64,000 nucleotides of DNA, taken from the NCBI RefSeq assembly GCF_002303885.1, contig NZ_MRCM01000023.1, forward strand, positions 1 through 64,000, in the 5' to 3' direction. A program made the translations under genes and the position numbers. Under the pieces are notes generated by a model that worked only from the letters and a program-made list of their open reading frames with translations, had not been told where the DNA came from and did no database searches. Below are positions 9,310-17,764 of the stretch, piece after piece (within the stretch, counting starts at the first letter, position 1; each line of letters starts with the position of its first letter). The stretch is from Flavobacterium sp. ACN2. Its GTDB lineage: Bacteria; Bacteroidota; Bacteroidia; Flavobacteriales; Flavobacteriaceae.

Positions 9310-10104
9310 ATGATTGATATAAAGACGTTTGAACAGGCAGAAGATTTAAAACATCCTCGGCGTGTATTAAAATATGTCCTTCTTTTTTGTACATCTGGCG
9401 AAATAGCGCTTTCGGTAGATGAAAACGAATATCTAATCACAAAAAATTCGGTCTTAACGATAACGTCTGGTCAAATTCATTTCATAAAAAACAGCAGCAA
9501 CGCAACCGGATTTGTTCTCGAATTTACCTATGATTTTTTCTGCAAAAATGATAACGACATCGAGCTCATTTTCCACAACAGTTTGTTCTGCCATTTTGCA
9601 ATGAATGAAGTGATAAAAGTAGATGACGACAAATTGGTTGTCGATGCTTTACAGCTTATTCAGCAGGAAATTGCCCAAAAACCGTATCAATACCTCATCT
9701 CTATTCATTCTAGAATTCAATTGATTTTAATCGAAATCAACCGTTCTAAAATAAAATTGGGAGAAGAAATCTACAAACCAGACGCTTTGTTTCTTCATTT
9801 TCTGGAAGCTATTCGAGGGAATTTTGATAAAAATCTTTCGGTAAATGAAATCGCCAATTTAATCGGCACAACCGAAGCCAAACTAAACGAACTCTCTAAA
9901 CTGCATTGCAATAAAACTGCACAAAATATCATTTTTGGACTGATAATTTCTGAGGCAAAACGTTTGTTTACTTATGAGAAATTATCGGTAAAAGAAACCG
10001 CTTATGCTTTAGGTTTTAATGATCCTTTCTATTTTTCAAACTTCTTTAAAAAACACACAAATATTTCTCCTAAATCTTATAAGGAGAAAGTAGTGCAAGT
10101 GTAG
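9310..10104 (+). CDS. AraC-family transcriptional regulator
   Basis: A 264-residue regulator. The N-terminal part (about 20-100) resembles the cupin-like ligand-sensing fold of AraC proteins. The C-terminal region (about 160-262) is the double helix-turn-helix, ending in the family signature KETAYALGFNDPFYFSNFFKKHTNISPKSY (residues about 226-256). It may control the DoxX and cupin genes that follow in the same direction, but a 310-bp repeat-containing gap separates them. That link is inference from proximity. Confidence 0.9.
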   Translation: MIDIKTFEQAEDLKHPRRVLKYVLLFCTSGEIALSVDENEYLITKNSVLTITSGQIHFIKNSSNATGFVLEFTYDFFCKNDNDIELIFHNSLFCHFAMNEVIKVDDDKLVVDALQLIQQEIAQKPYQYLISIHSRIQLILIEINRSKIKLGEEIYKPDALFLHFLEAIRGNFDKNLSVNEIANLIGTTEAKLNELSKLHCNKTAQNIIFGLIISEAKRLFTYEKLSVKETAYALGFNDPFYFSNFFKKHTNISPKSYKEKVVQV

Positions 10105-10182
10105 CCATCTTCCAAGCTTTTTCCTTTCGTTGCGAAAATTGCTCGCAGAGTCGCAGAGTCGCAAAGTTTTTTCTCATTTTTA

Positions 10183-10282
10183 TGTCATTTCGACGAAGGA
10201 GAAATCTTCGTGAGAAGCTCCACAAAGATTGGCTTTTAGAGTCGGAGCCACTTGCGAAGATTTCTCCTTCGTCGAAATGACA
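10183..10282. repeat. Perfect 28-bp inverted repeat, TGTCATTTCGAC family
   Basis: The arms at 10183-10210 and 10255-10282 are exact reverse complements over 28 bp, starting TGTCATTTCGACGAAGGAG. It belongs to the same family as 60-160. Both copies are followed by AAATA(A/G)TGCGTT, so the repeat unit extends past the palindrome. A short CGCAGAGTCGCAAAG remnant of another repeat lies just before it. The rest of 10105-10414 shows nothing beyond AT-rich sequence. Confidence 0.9.
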
Positions 10283-10414
10283 AATAGTGCGTTATAGTAG
10301 TCAAAAGACTTTTTGACTTAAAGCATAATTACATGCTTTTTCCAAGATTCTCTATTCTTTAAAAAGAGCTGCTGCCTGATCTTTGTATCTGATTAATTAC
10401 TAATAAAATAGTTT

Positions 10415-10837
10415 ATGAAAAGATATCAGGATTATGCCATTTTGCTTTTACGAATCGCAATGGCAATTGGATTTTTGTCTGCGGTTTCGAGTCGGTTGAG
10501 TTTGCTTGGAAAACAATCTTCGGGATGGGAAAATTTTCTGGCTTACGCCGAAGAAGTAAATTCTTTTTTACCTAAAAGTTTTATTCTGTCAATTGCAATT
10601 ATCAGCACTTTTCTAGAGACTTTATTTGCTGTTTTATTGCTGATTGGATATCAGACTAGAAAAACTGCTCTTGGCGCTTCTGTCTTAACTTTTCTATTTG
10701 CGCTGGCAATGACTTATTCTTTCGGAATAAAAGATCCTCTTGATTATTCTGTATTTGTCTTTTCTATGGGCGCTTTTCTCTTAGCAACCACCGACAAATA
10801 CCGATGGAGTTTGGATGAATATCTTTTGAAAAATTAA
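10415..10837 (+). CDS. DoxX-family membrane protein
   Basis: A 140-residue protein with four predicted transmembrane helices (about 8-28, 48-72, 78-96 and 104-122), matching the DoxX/DoxD-like size and layout. It begins MKRYQDYAILLLRIAMAIGFL. The next gene, a small cupin, follows after 20 bp, so the two are probably co-transcribed. DoxX-like proteins are linked to redox and quinone functions in some bacteria, but no catalytic residues can be assigned here. Confidence 0.85.
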   Translation: MKRYQDYAILLLRIAMAIGFLSAVSSRLSLLGKQSSGWENFLAYAEEVNSFLPKSFILSIAIISTFLETLFAVLLLIGYQTRKTALGASVLTFLFALAMTYSFGIKDPLDYSVFVFSMGAFLLATTDKYRWSLDEYLLKN

Positions 10838-10857
10838 CTAATTAAATTTGAATATAT

Positions 10858-11202
10858 ATGGAAACTAAAATCACAAAAAGCAATGAATTAGAGTGGAAAC
10901 CACTTCAAGAAGAAGGTGTAAAAACAGACGGAATTTATGCTAAAGTATTGCGCTTTGATGTAGCTACTAACCGTCCACCTACTTTTCTTTTAAAATTTGA
11001 GCCTGGCGCGTCGTACCCAAATCACGTGCATCCCGCTGGCGAGGAAATTTATGTTCTAGAAGGCGAAGTACGCTCTGGAAAAGACGAATTAAAAGCTGGC
11101 GATTATTTGTACATGCCACCAGGAAGCACGCATTCTGTGTTTTCTAGAACTGGCTGTACGCTTTTGTTTATGATTCCTGAAGAAGTTGTGGTATTGAAGT
11201 AA
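10858..11202 (+). CDS. Cupin-domain protein (ChrR-like)
   Basis: A 114-residue single-cupin protein. Cupin motif 1 supplies the likely metal ligands His56, His58 and Glu62/63 (NHVHPAGEEIYVLEGE). Motif 2 supplies His92 (YLYMPPGSTHSV). The ligand spacing is typical of metal-binding cupins such as the ChrR C-terminal domain. There is no signal peptide, so it is cytoplasmic. It lies in a likely operon with the DoxX gene and ends in a palindrome shared with the convergent cupin gene at 11286. Confidence 0.85.
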   Translation: METKITKSNELEWKPLQEEGVKTDGIYAKVLRFDVATNRPPTFLLKFEPGASYPNHVHPAGEEIYVLEGEVRSGKDELKAGDYLYMPPGSTHSVFSRTGCTLLFMIPEEVVVLK

Positions 11203-11225
11203 ATAAAATATTCAATAGCCTCCCG

Positions 11226-11263
11226 AACAGCTGCGTAAAGTCAGAGACATTTGCGCAGCTGTT
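11226..11263. terminator. Stem-loop between convergent cupin genes
   Basis: AACAGCTGCG (11226-11235) and CGCAGCTGTT (11254-11263) form a perfect 10-bp stem with an 18-nt loop. It lies between two convergent genes and probably terminates both, although neither side has a long T-run. Confidence 0.6.
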
Positions 11264-11285
11264 AAAAGATATTACAAAAGATTTT

Positions 11286-11720
11286 TTACCTCAAATCCTT
11301 TTTAATGACCAAATATTTCAAATCTGTTTTCCCTGCATTACTAATTCCGTGCTCAGCATTTGGCGGACAATAGAAACTGGTGTTTGGACCAGCTGTAAAG
11401 GTTTTTCCGTCCAAAAAGAATTCGGCAGTTCCTTCTAAGACATAGAAAAATTCTTCTTCAGGATGATGATGTGGCGCGTGCGTCGATTTTCCTGGTTCAA
11501 CAATGCTCATTTTCAAAGTATTTTCCTGAGTAAAATCTTTATTAGCAAACCAATATTGATAACCAACCTTCGTTTTAGTGGCTTTGTTTATATCAAAATG
11601 ATTGACACAGTTTTCTATTGTGTATTGTGGTACTGTGCTTTCTTTTTTGATTTCCTGAGAAAAAATCTGCTGGAAAAATAAAACTGCAATTGTGGTTTTT
11701 AGGATAGTTAGCGTTTTCAT
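11286..11720 (-). CDS. Exported cupin-domain protein
   Basis: A 144-residue protein with an N-terminal signal peptide (about 1-21, cut near FSQ-EI), so it is probably periplasmic. The cupin core has the ligand cluster HAPHHHPEEEFFYVLEG and a later PPNAEHGI, consistent with a metal-bound cupin. It is convergent with the cytoplasmic cupin at 10858 but not closely similar to it. The substrate is unknown. Confidence 0.82.
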   Translation of the reverse strand: MKTLTILKTTIAVLFFQQIFSQEIKKESTVPQYTIENCVNHFDINKATKTKVGYQYWFANKDFTQENTLKMSIVEPGKSTHAPHHHPEEEFFYVLEGTAEFFLDGKTFTAGPNTSFYCPPNAEHGISNAGKTDLKYLVIKKDLR

Positions 11721-11775
11721 TTTTTTGTTGTAATGTTACGAAAAAATTGAATACAGACAGTTGCTTTTATCTTTT

Positions 11776-11865
11776 TGTCATCCTGAGGAACGAAGGATCA
11801 CACGTGCATATGGACAAAGATTGGCGATTATAAGGAGCGGGGCTTCGACTTCGCTCAGCCTGACA
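11776..11865. repeat. Intergenic palindrome, TGTCATCCTGAGG / CGCTCAGCCTGACA type
   Basis: The arms begin TGTCATCCTGAGGAACGAAG and end GACTTCGCTCAGCCTGACA. This is the same general family as 23641-23729 and 32300-32388. The pairing is imperfect, which suggests an old copy. Confidence 0.75.
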
Positions 11866-11879
11866 AACTGAACGCTAAA

Positions 11880-12060
11880 ATCGGATTCTACAAAAGTCCC
11901 AGAGGGATAAAATGTTTACAGAAATAATGATTCCCATTTCACAAGAGCCCCAGTAGGGCTAAACATTTTTTGGATTTACAATAATTAATATGTCGCTCCG
12001 CTGGAGCTTTTTTTAAACCACGTATCCAACAATCTATAAATATTTCATTCCTCCGGAATT
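11880..12060. repeat. Composite of truncated intergenic repeats
   Basis: The first part pairs ATAAAATGTTTA with TAAACATTTTTT around an AGCCC/GGGCT hairpin. The second part (about 11986-12060) carries TATGTCGCTCCGCTGGAGCT followed by ATAAATATTT and CCTCCGG. That is the right half of the complete element at 58320-58490. The copy here seems to have lost its left arm. Confidence 0.7.
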
Positions 12061-12124
12061 TTATGGGAAGAAAATCGTTTTTGTCAACTTTGTCAAAGTT
12101 CTAATGAAAAATACATGTTCTCTC

Positions 12125-12205
12125 CTAGCCCCGATCGAAATGGCATCTTTTTGTGGTGGGGTTCACCACAAAAAATATAATGTAGAGCGGGACAAATGGT
12201 CTTGA
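12125..12205 (+). ncRNA. Candidate structured RNA element (AGCCCCGAT ... AGCGGGAC type)
   Basis: The conserved-looking ends AGCCCCGAT (12127) and AGCGGGAC (12186) can partly pair. They enclose a perfect 11-bp hairpin TTTTTGTGGTG/CACCACAAAAA (12148-12158 and 12164-12174) with a 5-nt loop. From memory, elements with these end sequences and a variable inner hairpin recur between flavobacterial genes. Whether this equals a named RNA family such as Flavo-1 is not established here. There is no ORF. The rest of 12205-12327 is AT-rich and shows nothing clear. Confidence 0.5.
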
Positions 12206-12327
12206 AAACCGAAAAAGATCTGCTCCTTAAAAAAAATATTCCAACCAAAATCCCAATAAAATAAGGACTTTGTAAAGATTCTTAAAAATGCTTATTGTAC
12301 GATAAGAAAATATTATGATAAAAATAT

Positions 12328-12371
12328 TTTGAAATTCAAAAATCCGCCATACATTTGCCTAACAGTGTTAA
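12328..12371 (+). promoter_or_regulatory. TetR gene promoter with overlapping operator palindrome
   Basis: TTTG (12328-12331), an 18-bp spacer and TACATTTG (12350-12357) match the Bacteroidota -33/-7 promoter. Directly after it lies CCTAACAGTGTTAA (12358-12371), an imperfect palindrome covering the expected transcription start. The same palindrome recurs four times at 13001-13225. This fits autorepression by the TetR protein, which is inferred. Confidence 0.65.
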
Positions 12372-12392
12372 ACGATTTAATACTTGAATACA

Positions 12393-12986
12393 ATGGCTAG
12401 CAAAGATCGAATTTTAAGACAAAAAGAAGAGACAAGGAACAATATCCTTGGCGCTGCTTATGATATCGTAAAAGAAGAAGGCTGGAATGGTTTGAGTATG
12501 CGTAAAATTGCTGACAGAATCGAATATACTGCTCCTATTATTTATGAATATTTCTCAAATAAAGAAGCAATTTTAGAAGAACTGACTGGCAAAGGCTTTA
12601 TCAAACTGACAAAAGAATTGCAAATTGCAATTGATAAGTTTGAAAAACCCGAAGATCAATTAGAAGCCATGTGGATGACTTACTGGGACTTCGCTTTTAC
12701 TAATACTGAAATGTATCAACTGATGTTTGGTGTTCAAATGACTTGCTGCGCACAGCGATGTTCGGCTCAAGAGGGACCTTACAAATTATTCACTCAGGTT
12801 ATTGCTGAAGTAATGAAAGACAGCAATCCGAGTCAAGATATCATTAAACAAAAATATTTTACTTTCTTTTCTGTTATTCATGGTTTAATCGCCATCAACA
12901 TCATTAATAAAAGCGATATTTTAGAAACAATAAATGCTCAGATTTTGAAGGATGCCATTGGTGGTATCATAAAATCTATACAATAA
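12393..12986 (+). CDS. TetR/AcrR-family repressor of the adjacent RND pump
   Basis: A 197-residue regulator. The N-terminal helix-turn-helix (about 15-60) has the family pattern WNGLSMRKIADRIEYTAPIIYEYFSNKEAI. The C-terminal ligand domain starts near residue 75 and contains a CC pair (MTCCAQRCS) and aromatic clusters (WMTYWDFAF). The ATG at 12393 is preferred over the in-frame TTG at 12384, which would add only three residues. It lies 317 bp upstream of the RND adaptor and shares operator-like palindromes with it, so it most likely represses the pump. Confidence 0.9.
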   Translation: MASKDRILRQKEETRNNILGAAYDIVKEEGWNGLSMRKIADRIEYTAPIIYEYFSNKEAILEELTGKGFIKLTKELQIAIDKFEKPEDQLEAMWMTYWDFAFTNTEMYQLMFGVQMTCCAQRCSAQEGPYKLFTQVIAEVMKDSNPSQDIIKQKYFTFFSVIHGLIAINIINKSDILETINAQILKDAIGGIIKSIQ

Positions 12987-13000
12987 AAAAAAATTCCAAT

Positions 13001-13225
13001 TTTACTTAACAGTGTAAAATAATTTAAACGGGATAATATAAAATCCTTTTTTTTATAACTTTCGCTTAACACTGTTAGAAAATTTAATAAAGGTAACAAA
13101 AGCTCTTTTTTTAGACTTTTACTTAACATCGTTAGATAATTTAATACTGATTCGAAATAGAATTGGAAAGGCTTACTGTATGGAAATTTGTGCACTTTTA
13201 CTTAACAACGTTAGATAATTTAATT
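13001..13225. repeat. Tandem array of four operator-like repeats before the RND operon
   Basis: Four copies of TTTaCTTAACnnnGTTAgATAATTTAAT lie with their CTTAAC cores at 13005, 13065, 13122 and 13201 (spacing 60, 57 and 79 bp). The cores read TTAACAGTGTAAA, TTAACACTGTTAG, TTAACATCGTTAG and TTAACAACGTTAG. Parts of the spacers also repeat (T-run then ACTTT). A fifth copy overlaps the TetR start region at 12358. A weak -7-like TAACTTTC lies at 13056-13063. The region is non-coding. Confidence 0.85.
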
Positions 13226-13303
13226 CAATTAAATATGAATCCCGAGAATGCCAGAATGCCCAAAGAATTAATCCGAGAAAATGTTCAACCAATTAAAACC
13301 ACT

Positions 13304-14452
13304 ATGAAAATGAAAAATGTAATTATAACCAGTTTTATTCTGGCCTTAGTATTAAGCAGCTGTGGCGACAAAAATCAAGCACCTACTGCTCCACCTCCAC
13401 CGGTTTTACCAGTTTTAGCAATCACAAGTGCCAATACCACTACTGATGCTGAATATCCTGCTTCTATACAAGGAACTGTTGATGTTGAGATTCGTCCACA
13501 AGTAAGCGGAAACCTAGACAGAATTTTTGTTGACGAAGGTGCTTATGTAAGTAAAGGACAAACTTTATTTAAAATCAATGAGCGTCCGTTTCGCGAGCAG
13601 TTAAACAATGCTTTAGCAAGTCTTCATGCAGCGGAAGCGGCTTTAATCAACGCTAATTTAGAAGTTGACAAATTGACTCCGCTAGTTCAGAACAAAGTAG
13701 TTTCTGATTATCAGTTAAAAACAGCTAAAGCTTCACAAAAAATTGCTGCTGCCAATATCGAACAGGCAAAAGCAATGGTAGGTTCTGCTAAAATCAATTT
13801 AGGATATACCAACGTAACTGCTCCTGTAAGCGGCTACATAGGAAGACTGCCTAAAAAACAAGGAAGTTTAGTTTCTGCTTCTGATGTTGAGGCTTTAACA
13901 ACTTTATCAGACGTTCACGAAGTATTTGCTTATTTCTCTTTGGGTGAAACTGATTTCATCAACTTTAAAGAGCAATATAAAGGAAGTTCTCTTGGAGATA
14001 AAATCAAAAAATTACCTCCAGTTACTTTGATTTTAGCTGATAACAACGCTTATCCTCAAACAGGAAAAATAGATATGGTTGACGGTCAGTTTGATAAAAC
14101 TACAGGAGCCATCACAATTAGAGCGACTTTCCCAAATGCAAACGGAACGTTACGTTCTGGAAACACAGGAAGAATCCGTTTAGGATTAAACCATGACGAT
14201 GCGATTTTAGTACCGCAATCAGCTACAGTTGAAATGCAAGACAAAGTATTTGTTTTCACTGTAGGCAAAGACAACAAAGTGACTAAAATGCCAATCATTG
14301 TTGTGGGTAAAAGCGGTACCAATTATTTAATTAAAGAAGGTGTAAAAACCGGCGACCAAATCGTGTTAAGCGGTATTGACAAACTTCAGGACGGGCAAGC
14401 GATTCAGCCTGAAAAATCAACTAAAGTTGCCGAAGTAACTAACAAAAAATAA
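13304..14452 (+). CDS. RND periplasmic adaptor lipoprotein (AcrA/MexA family)
   Basis: A 382-residue membrane-fusion protein. The ATG at 13304 is chosen because it places a lipoprotein signal (MKMKNVIITSFILALVLSSC) at the N-terminus. In-frame upstream starts at 13163 (TTG) or 13235 would translate part of the operator array. The lipoyl halves (VEIRPQVSGNLDRIFVDEG and NVTAPVSGYIGRLPKKQGS) flank a helical hairpin (about 98-160), followed by the beta-barrel and membrane-proximal domains. It is the partner of the permease 12 bp downstream. Confidence 0.92.
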   Translation: MKMKNVIITSFILALVLSSCGDKNQAPTAPPPPVLPVLAITSANTTTDAEYPASIQGTVDVEIRPQVSGNLDRIFVDEGAYVSKGQTLFKINERPFREQLNNALASLHAAEAALINANLEVDKLTPLVQNKVVSDYQLKTAKASQKIAAANIEQAKAMVGSAKINLGYTNVTAPVSGYIGRLPKKQGSLVSASDVEALTTLSDVHEVFAYFSLGETDFINFKEQYKGSSLGDKIKKLPPVTLILADNNAYPQTGKIDMVDGQFDKTTGAITIRATFPNANGTLRSGNTGRIRLGLNHDDAILVPQSATVEMQDKVFVFTVGKDNKVTKMPIIVVGKSGTNYLIKEGVKTGDQIVLSGIDKLQDGQAIQPEKSTKVAEVTNKK

Positions 14453-14464
14453 TCAGAAGAAATA

Positions 14465-17400
14465 ATGTTCAAAATATTTATACAAAGACCTGTACTGGCA
14501 ACTGTAATTTCCATTTTATTGGTGATTCTGGGAGTATTGGGTTTAACTAAACTGCCTTTACAACAGTTTCCTGATATTGCGCCACCATCGGTTTTGGTAA
14601 CGGCGGTATATCCAGGAGCCAACGCAGAAACGGTTTTACGTTCTGTGGCACCTTCTATTGAAGAATCTATAAATGGTGTAGAAAACATGACCTACATGAG
14701 TTCTACAGCCAGTAACGACGGTACTTTGGCTATTACAGTTTTCTTTAAACTGGGTACAGATGCCGATCAAGCTGCGGTAAACGTACAAAACCGTGTTGCG
14801 CAGGCAACAAGCCAGCTTCCTGCAGAGGTTGTACAGCAAGGTATTGTGACAGCGAAACAGCAAAACAGTTTCATCATGGCAATTGGTATGTACACTGATG
14901 ATGAAGCAAAATACGATCAGACGTTTGTGGCCAATTATGCGCAGATTAATATTATTCCGGAATTAAAACGTATTCCAGGTGTAGGTTCTGCCAGTATTTT
15001 TGGTGGTGTAAAAGATTACTCTATGCGTGTTTGGTTGAATCCAACACAAATGTCAACTTATAAAGTAACTCCAAGTGAGGTTATGGGTGCTATTCAAGAC
15101 AAAAGTTTGGAAGCGGCTCCAGGGAAATTTGGAGAGCGAAGCAAAGAAGTTTTTGAATACGTTATTAAATATAAAGGGAAATTAACTAAACCAGAAGATT
15201 ATGAAAATATTGCTATACGTTCTAATGCAGATGGCTCAGTACTTCGCTTAAAAGATGTAGCGAGAGTTGAATTGGGTGCGTACTCTTACAATAGTTTAAC
15301 TCGTTTAAATGGTAAAAAAGGAATTGTAATTGGGGTTATTCAGTTAGCTGGATCTAACTCAAATGATATTCAGATTGCCATTAACAAAATGATGGAAAAG
15401 GCTTCTAAAGATTTTCCAAAAGGCATCAAACACAATATTTTCTATAGTACAAAAGTATCTCTTGACCAATCTATCGAACAGGTTGAGCATACATTAATAG
15501 AAGCTTTTATACTGGTATTTATTGTGGTATTTATCTTCTTGCAAGATTTTAGATCAACATTAATCCCGGCCATTGCTGTACCTGTAGCAATTTTAGGAAC
15601 GTTCTTCTTCATGCAGTTATTCGGATTTTCGATCAACCTTTTAACACTTTTCGCATTAATTCTGGCGATTGGTATTGTGGTCGATGATGCCATTGTGGTA
15701 GTCGAAGCGGTGCATGCGAAAATGGAGCACAAACGTTTGTCTCCAAAAATCGCAACCCATGAAGCAATGCACGAAATAACGGGTGCTATTATCTCGATTA
15801 CGCTGGTAATGGCTGCTGTATTCCTGCCGGTTGGTTTTATGGAAGGCTCAACAGGAGTTTTCTATCGTCAGTTTGCTTTTACGATGGCGATTGCAATTGT
15901 AATTTCGGCTGTAAATGCTTTAACATTGAGCCCCGCGCTTGCCGCATTATTCTTAAAAGATAATCACGGAGCTCACGATCACGACGCGCCTTATGTGAAA
16001 AAAGGATTTAAAGAGAAATTCTTTAGCGCTTTCAACAGCAGTTTTGAATCGTTAACAAACCGTTACACAGGCGGACTTAAATTCTTAATCAGAAGAAAAT
16101 GGTTGAGTTTAGGCGGATTGGCTTTAATTACATTGGCAACAGTGGTAATGGTAAAAACAACTCCTCAAGGGTTTATTCCAACAGAAGATCAAGGATTTAT
16201 TGCGATTGCAGTAAATACGCCATCTGGAACATCATTGGACGGAACTCAAAAAGTAATGACTGAAGCTGAGAATACTTTAAAAGCATTAGACGCTTCACGA
16301 TTTGTAACCGCAATTTCAGGTTTCAACTTATTGACAAACTCTACAAGTCCATCATCTGCAGTAGTTTTCGTATTGCTTAAACCAAACGAAGAACGTGGAG
16401 AAGTAAAAAACATTGACGAAATCATGAATCAGGTTCGTGGTAAACTGGGCGCTATTTCTGGCGGAAGTTTCTTCGTATTCAGTTTCCCAACTGTTCCTGG
16501 ATTTAGTAACGTTGAGGCTTTAGATTTAGTTCTTCAGGATAAAACAGGAGGAAAACTGGATAAATTCAGCGGTATTTCTCAAAACTTTATCGGCGAATTA
16601 ATGAAACGTCCGGAAATTGCAGTTGCCTTTACCTCTTTCAAAGCAGATTATCCACAATTGCAATTGGAAGTTAACGACGAAAAAGCGAATCAATTGGGTG
16701 TTAATGTAAAAGACATTTTACAAACGATGCAAGCTTACTTTGGTAGCGCACAAGCTTCAGATTTTAACCGATTTGGTAAATATTACCGAGTTGTTGTTCA
16801 GGCCGATATCGAAGACAGAGCAGATCCAACAGCAATTGACAAAGTTTTTGTAAAAAACAAAACGGGCGAAATGGTGCCAATAAATACATTAGTTAAACTA
16901 ACTCGTATTTATGGTTCAGAAACCGCTTCTAGATACAATTTATTTAACTCAATTTCTATTAATGCGATTCCGAAACCTGGATTTAGTTCTGGAGACGCCA
17001 TTAAAGCAATTGAAGAAGTAGCAGCACAACAATTACCTGCAGGTTACGGGTTTGAATTCTCGGGCCAGACTCGTGAGGAGATTTCTTCCGGAGGGCAATC
17101 GGCTACAATTTTCTTACTGTGTTTGATATTCATTTATTTCTTACTTGCTGCACAGTATGAGAGTTATATCCTTCCTCTAGCCGTTATCTTATCGATCCCT
17201 GCAGGTATTTTTGGAGTATTCGTTGCTATTGGTCTAACTGGAATTGAAAACAATATTTACGTACAAGTTGCTCTTGTCATGCTGATCGGGCTTCTCGCCA
17301 AAAATGCCATCTTGATTGTGGAATTTGCGGCGCAGCGAAGAAGATCAGGACAAGGTTTAGTAGCAGCTTCAATCATGGCAGCAAAATTACGTTTGCGACC

Positions 17401-17629
17401 AATTATCATGACGTCTCTTGCTTTTGTGGTAGGTTTAGTTCCAATGATGAGTGCCAAAGGCCCATCTGCACAAGGTAACCACTCCATCAGTATTGGGGCA
17501 GCTGGAGGGATGCTTTCGGGAGTAATTCTAGGATTATTTATTATTCCTGTTTTATTCATCATCTTCCAGCATTTACAAGAAAAAGTGAGCGGGAAACCAA
17601 TCGCTGTAATTCATAACGAAGAAAAATAA
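14465..17629 (+). CDS. RND multidrug efflux permease (AcrB/HAE1 family)
   Basis: A 1054-residue inner-membrane pump with a proton-motive-force-driven rotating trimer mechanism in the family. The start MFKIFIQRPVLATVISILLV and the TM4 motif GIVVDDAIVVVEAV are classical. The two proton-relay aspartates fall at 407 and 408, the AcrB numbering, and a second-half TM10 Lys lies in MLIGLLAKNAILIVEFA. Length and motifs are complete. It is followed after 3 bp by a tiny membrane-peptide gene. Confidence 0.95.
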   Translation: MFKIFIQRPVLATVISILLVILGVLGLTKLPLQQFPDIAPPSVLVTAVYPGANAETVLRSVAPSIEESINGVENMTYMSSTASNDGTLAITVFFKLGTDADQAAVNVQNRVAQATSQLPAEVVQQGIVTAKQQNSFIMAIGMYTDDEAKYDQTFVANYAQINIIPELKRIPGVGSASIFGGVKDYSMRVWLNPTQMSTYKVTPSEVMGAIQDKSLEAAPGKFGERSKEVFEYVIKYKGKLTKPEDYENIAIRSNADGSVLRLKDVARVELGAYSYNSLTRLNGKKGIVIGVIQLAGSNSNDIQIAINKMMEKASKDFPKGIKHNIFYSTKVSLDQSIEQVEHTLIEAFILVFIVVFIFLQDFRSTLIPAIAVPVAILGTFFFMQLFGFSINLLTLFALILAIGIVVDDAIVVVEAVHAKMEHKRLSPKIATHEAMHEITGAIISITLVMAAVFLPVGFMEGSTGVFYRQFAFTMAIAIVISAVNALTLSPALAALFLKDNHGAHDHDAPYVKKGFKEKFFSAFNSSFESLTNRYTGGLKFLIRRKWLSLGGLALITLATVVMVKTTPQGFIPTEDQGFIAIAVNTPSGTSLDGTQKVMTEAENTLKALDASRFVTAISGFNLLTNSTSPSSAVVFVLLKPNEERGEVKNIDEIMNQVRGKLGAISGGSFFVFSFPTVPGFSNVEALDLVLQDKTGGKLDKFSGISQNFIGELMKRPEIAVAFTSFKADYPQLQLEVNDEKANQLGVNVKDILQTMQAYFGSAQASDFNRFGKYYRVVVQADIEDRADPTAIDKVFVKNKTGEMVPINTLVKLTRIYGSETASRYNLFNSISINAIPKPGFSSGDAIKAIEEVAAQQLPAGYGFEFSGQTREEISSGGQSATIFLLCLIFIYFLLAAQYESYILPLAVILSIPAGIFGVFVAIGLTGIENNIYVQVALVMLIGLLAKNAILIVEFAAQRRRSGQGLVAASIMAAKLRLRPIIMTSLAFVVGLVPMMSAKGPSAQGNHSISIGAAGGMLSGVILGLFIIPVLFIIFQHLQEKVSGKPIAVIHNEEK

Positions 17630-17632
17630 TAA

Positions 17633-17746
17633 ATGGAAAATTATATAACAACCATTCTTGTCGCCATCATATTTGGCATCGGATATATATCGTACAGAAT
17701 CTCAAGAGATCTAGAAACTAGAAAAGATACTTGTACAGAGATATAA
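17633..17746 (+). CDS. Small single-pass membrane protein, 37 aa, in the RND operon
   Basis: The ATG at 17633 is 3 bp after the permease stop and opens a 37-codon frame. Residues 5-21 form one hydrophobic helix (ITTILVAIIFGIGYISY), followed by a charged tail (RISRDLETRKD) with a single Cys. No homologue was recognised. In Escherichia coli the 49-residue AcrZ is a one-helix peptide that binds AcrB, so position and shape make this a candidate pump accessory. Sequence similarity to AcrZ is not evident. It could also be chance, because it is short. Confidence 0.5.
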   Translation: MENYITTILVAIIFGIGYISYRISRDLETRKDTCTEI

Positions 17747-17764
17747 TCTGTTGAGGAAAAAATT

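Noticed and set aside
12938..13195. Minus-strand ORF with internal LNYLTMLSKS-type repeats
   Set aside because: It is a translation of the operator array on the wrong strand. The repeats are DNA repeats, and it overlaps the end of the TetR gene.
13001..13225. CRISPR-like pattern of short repeats and spacers
   Set aside because: The repeats are degenerate, the spacings are unequal (60, 57 and 79 bp), the spacers themselves look related, and no cas gene is near. Operator repeats explain it better.
13163..13303. Longer N-terminus for the AcrA-like adaptor
   Set aside because: The upstream TTG and ATG starts would translate operator repeats or an unlikely leader. The ATG at 13304 gives a proper lipoprotein signal.
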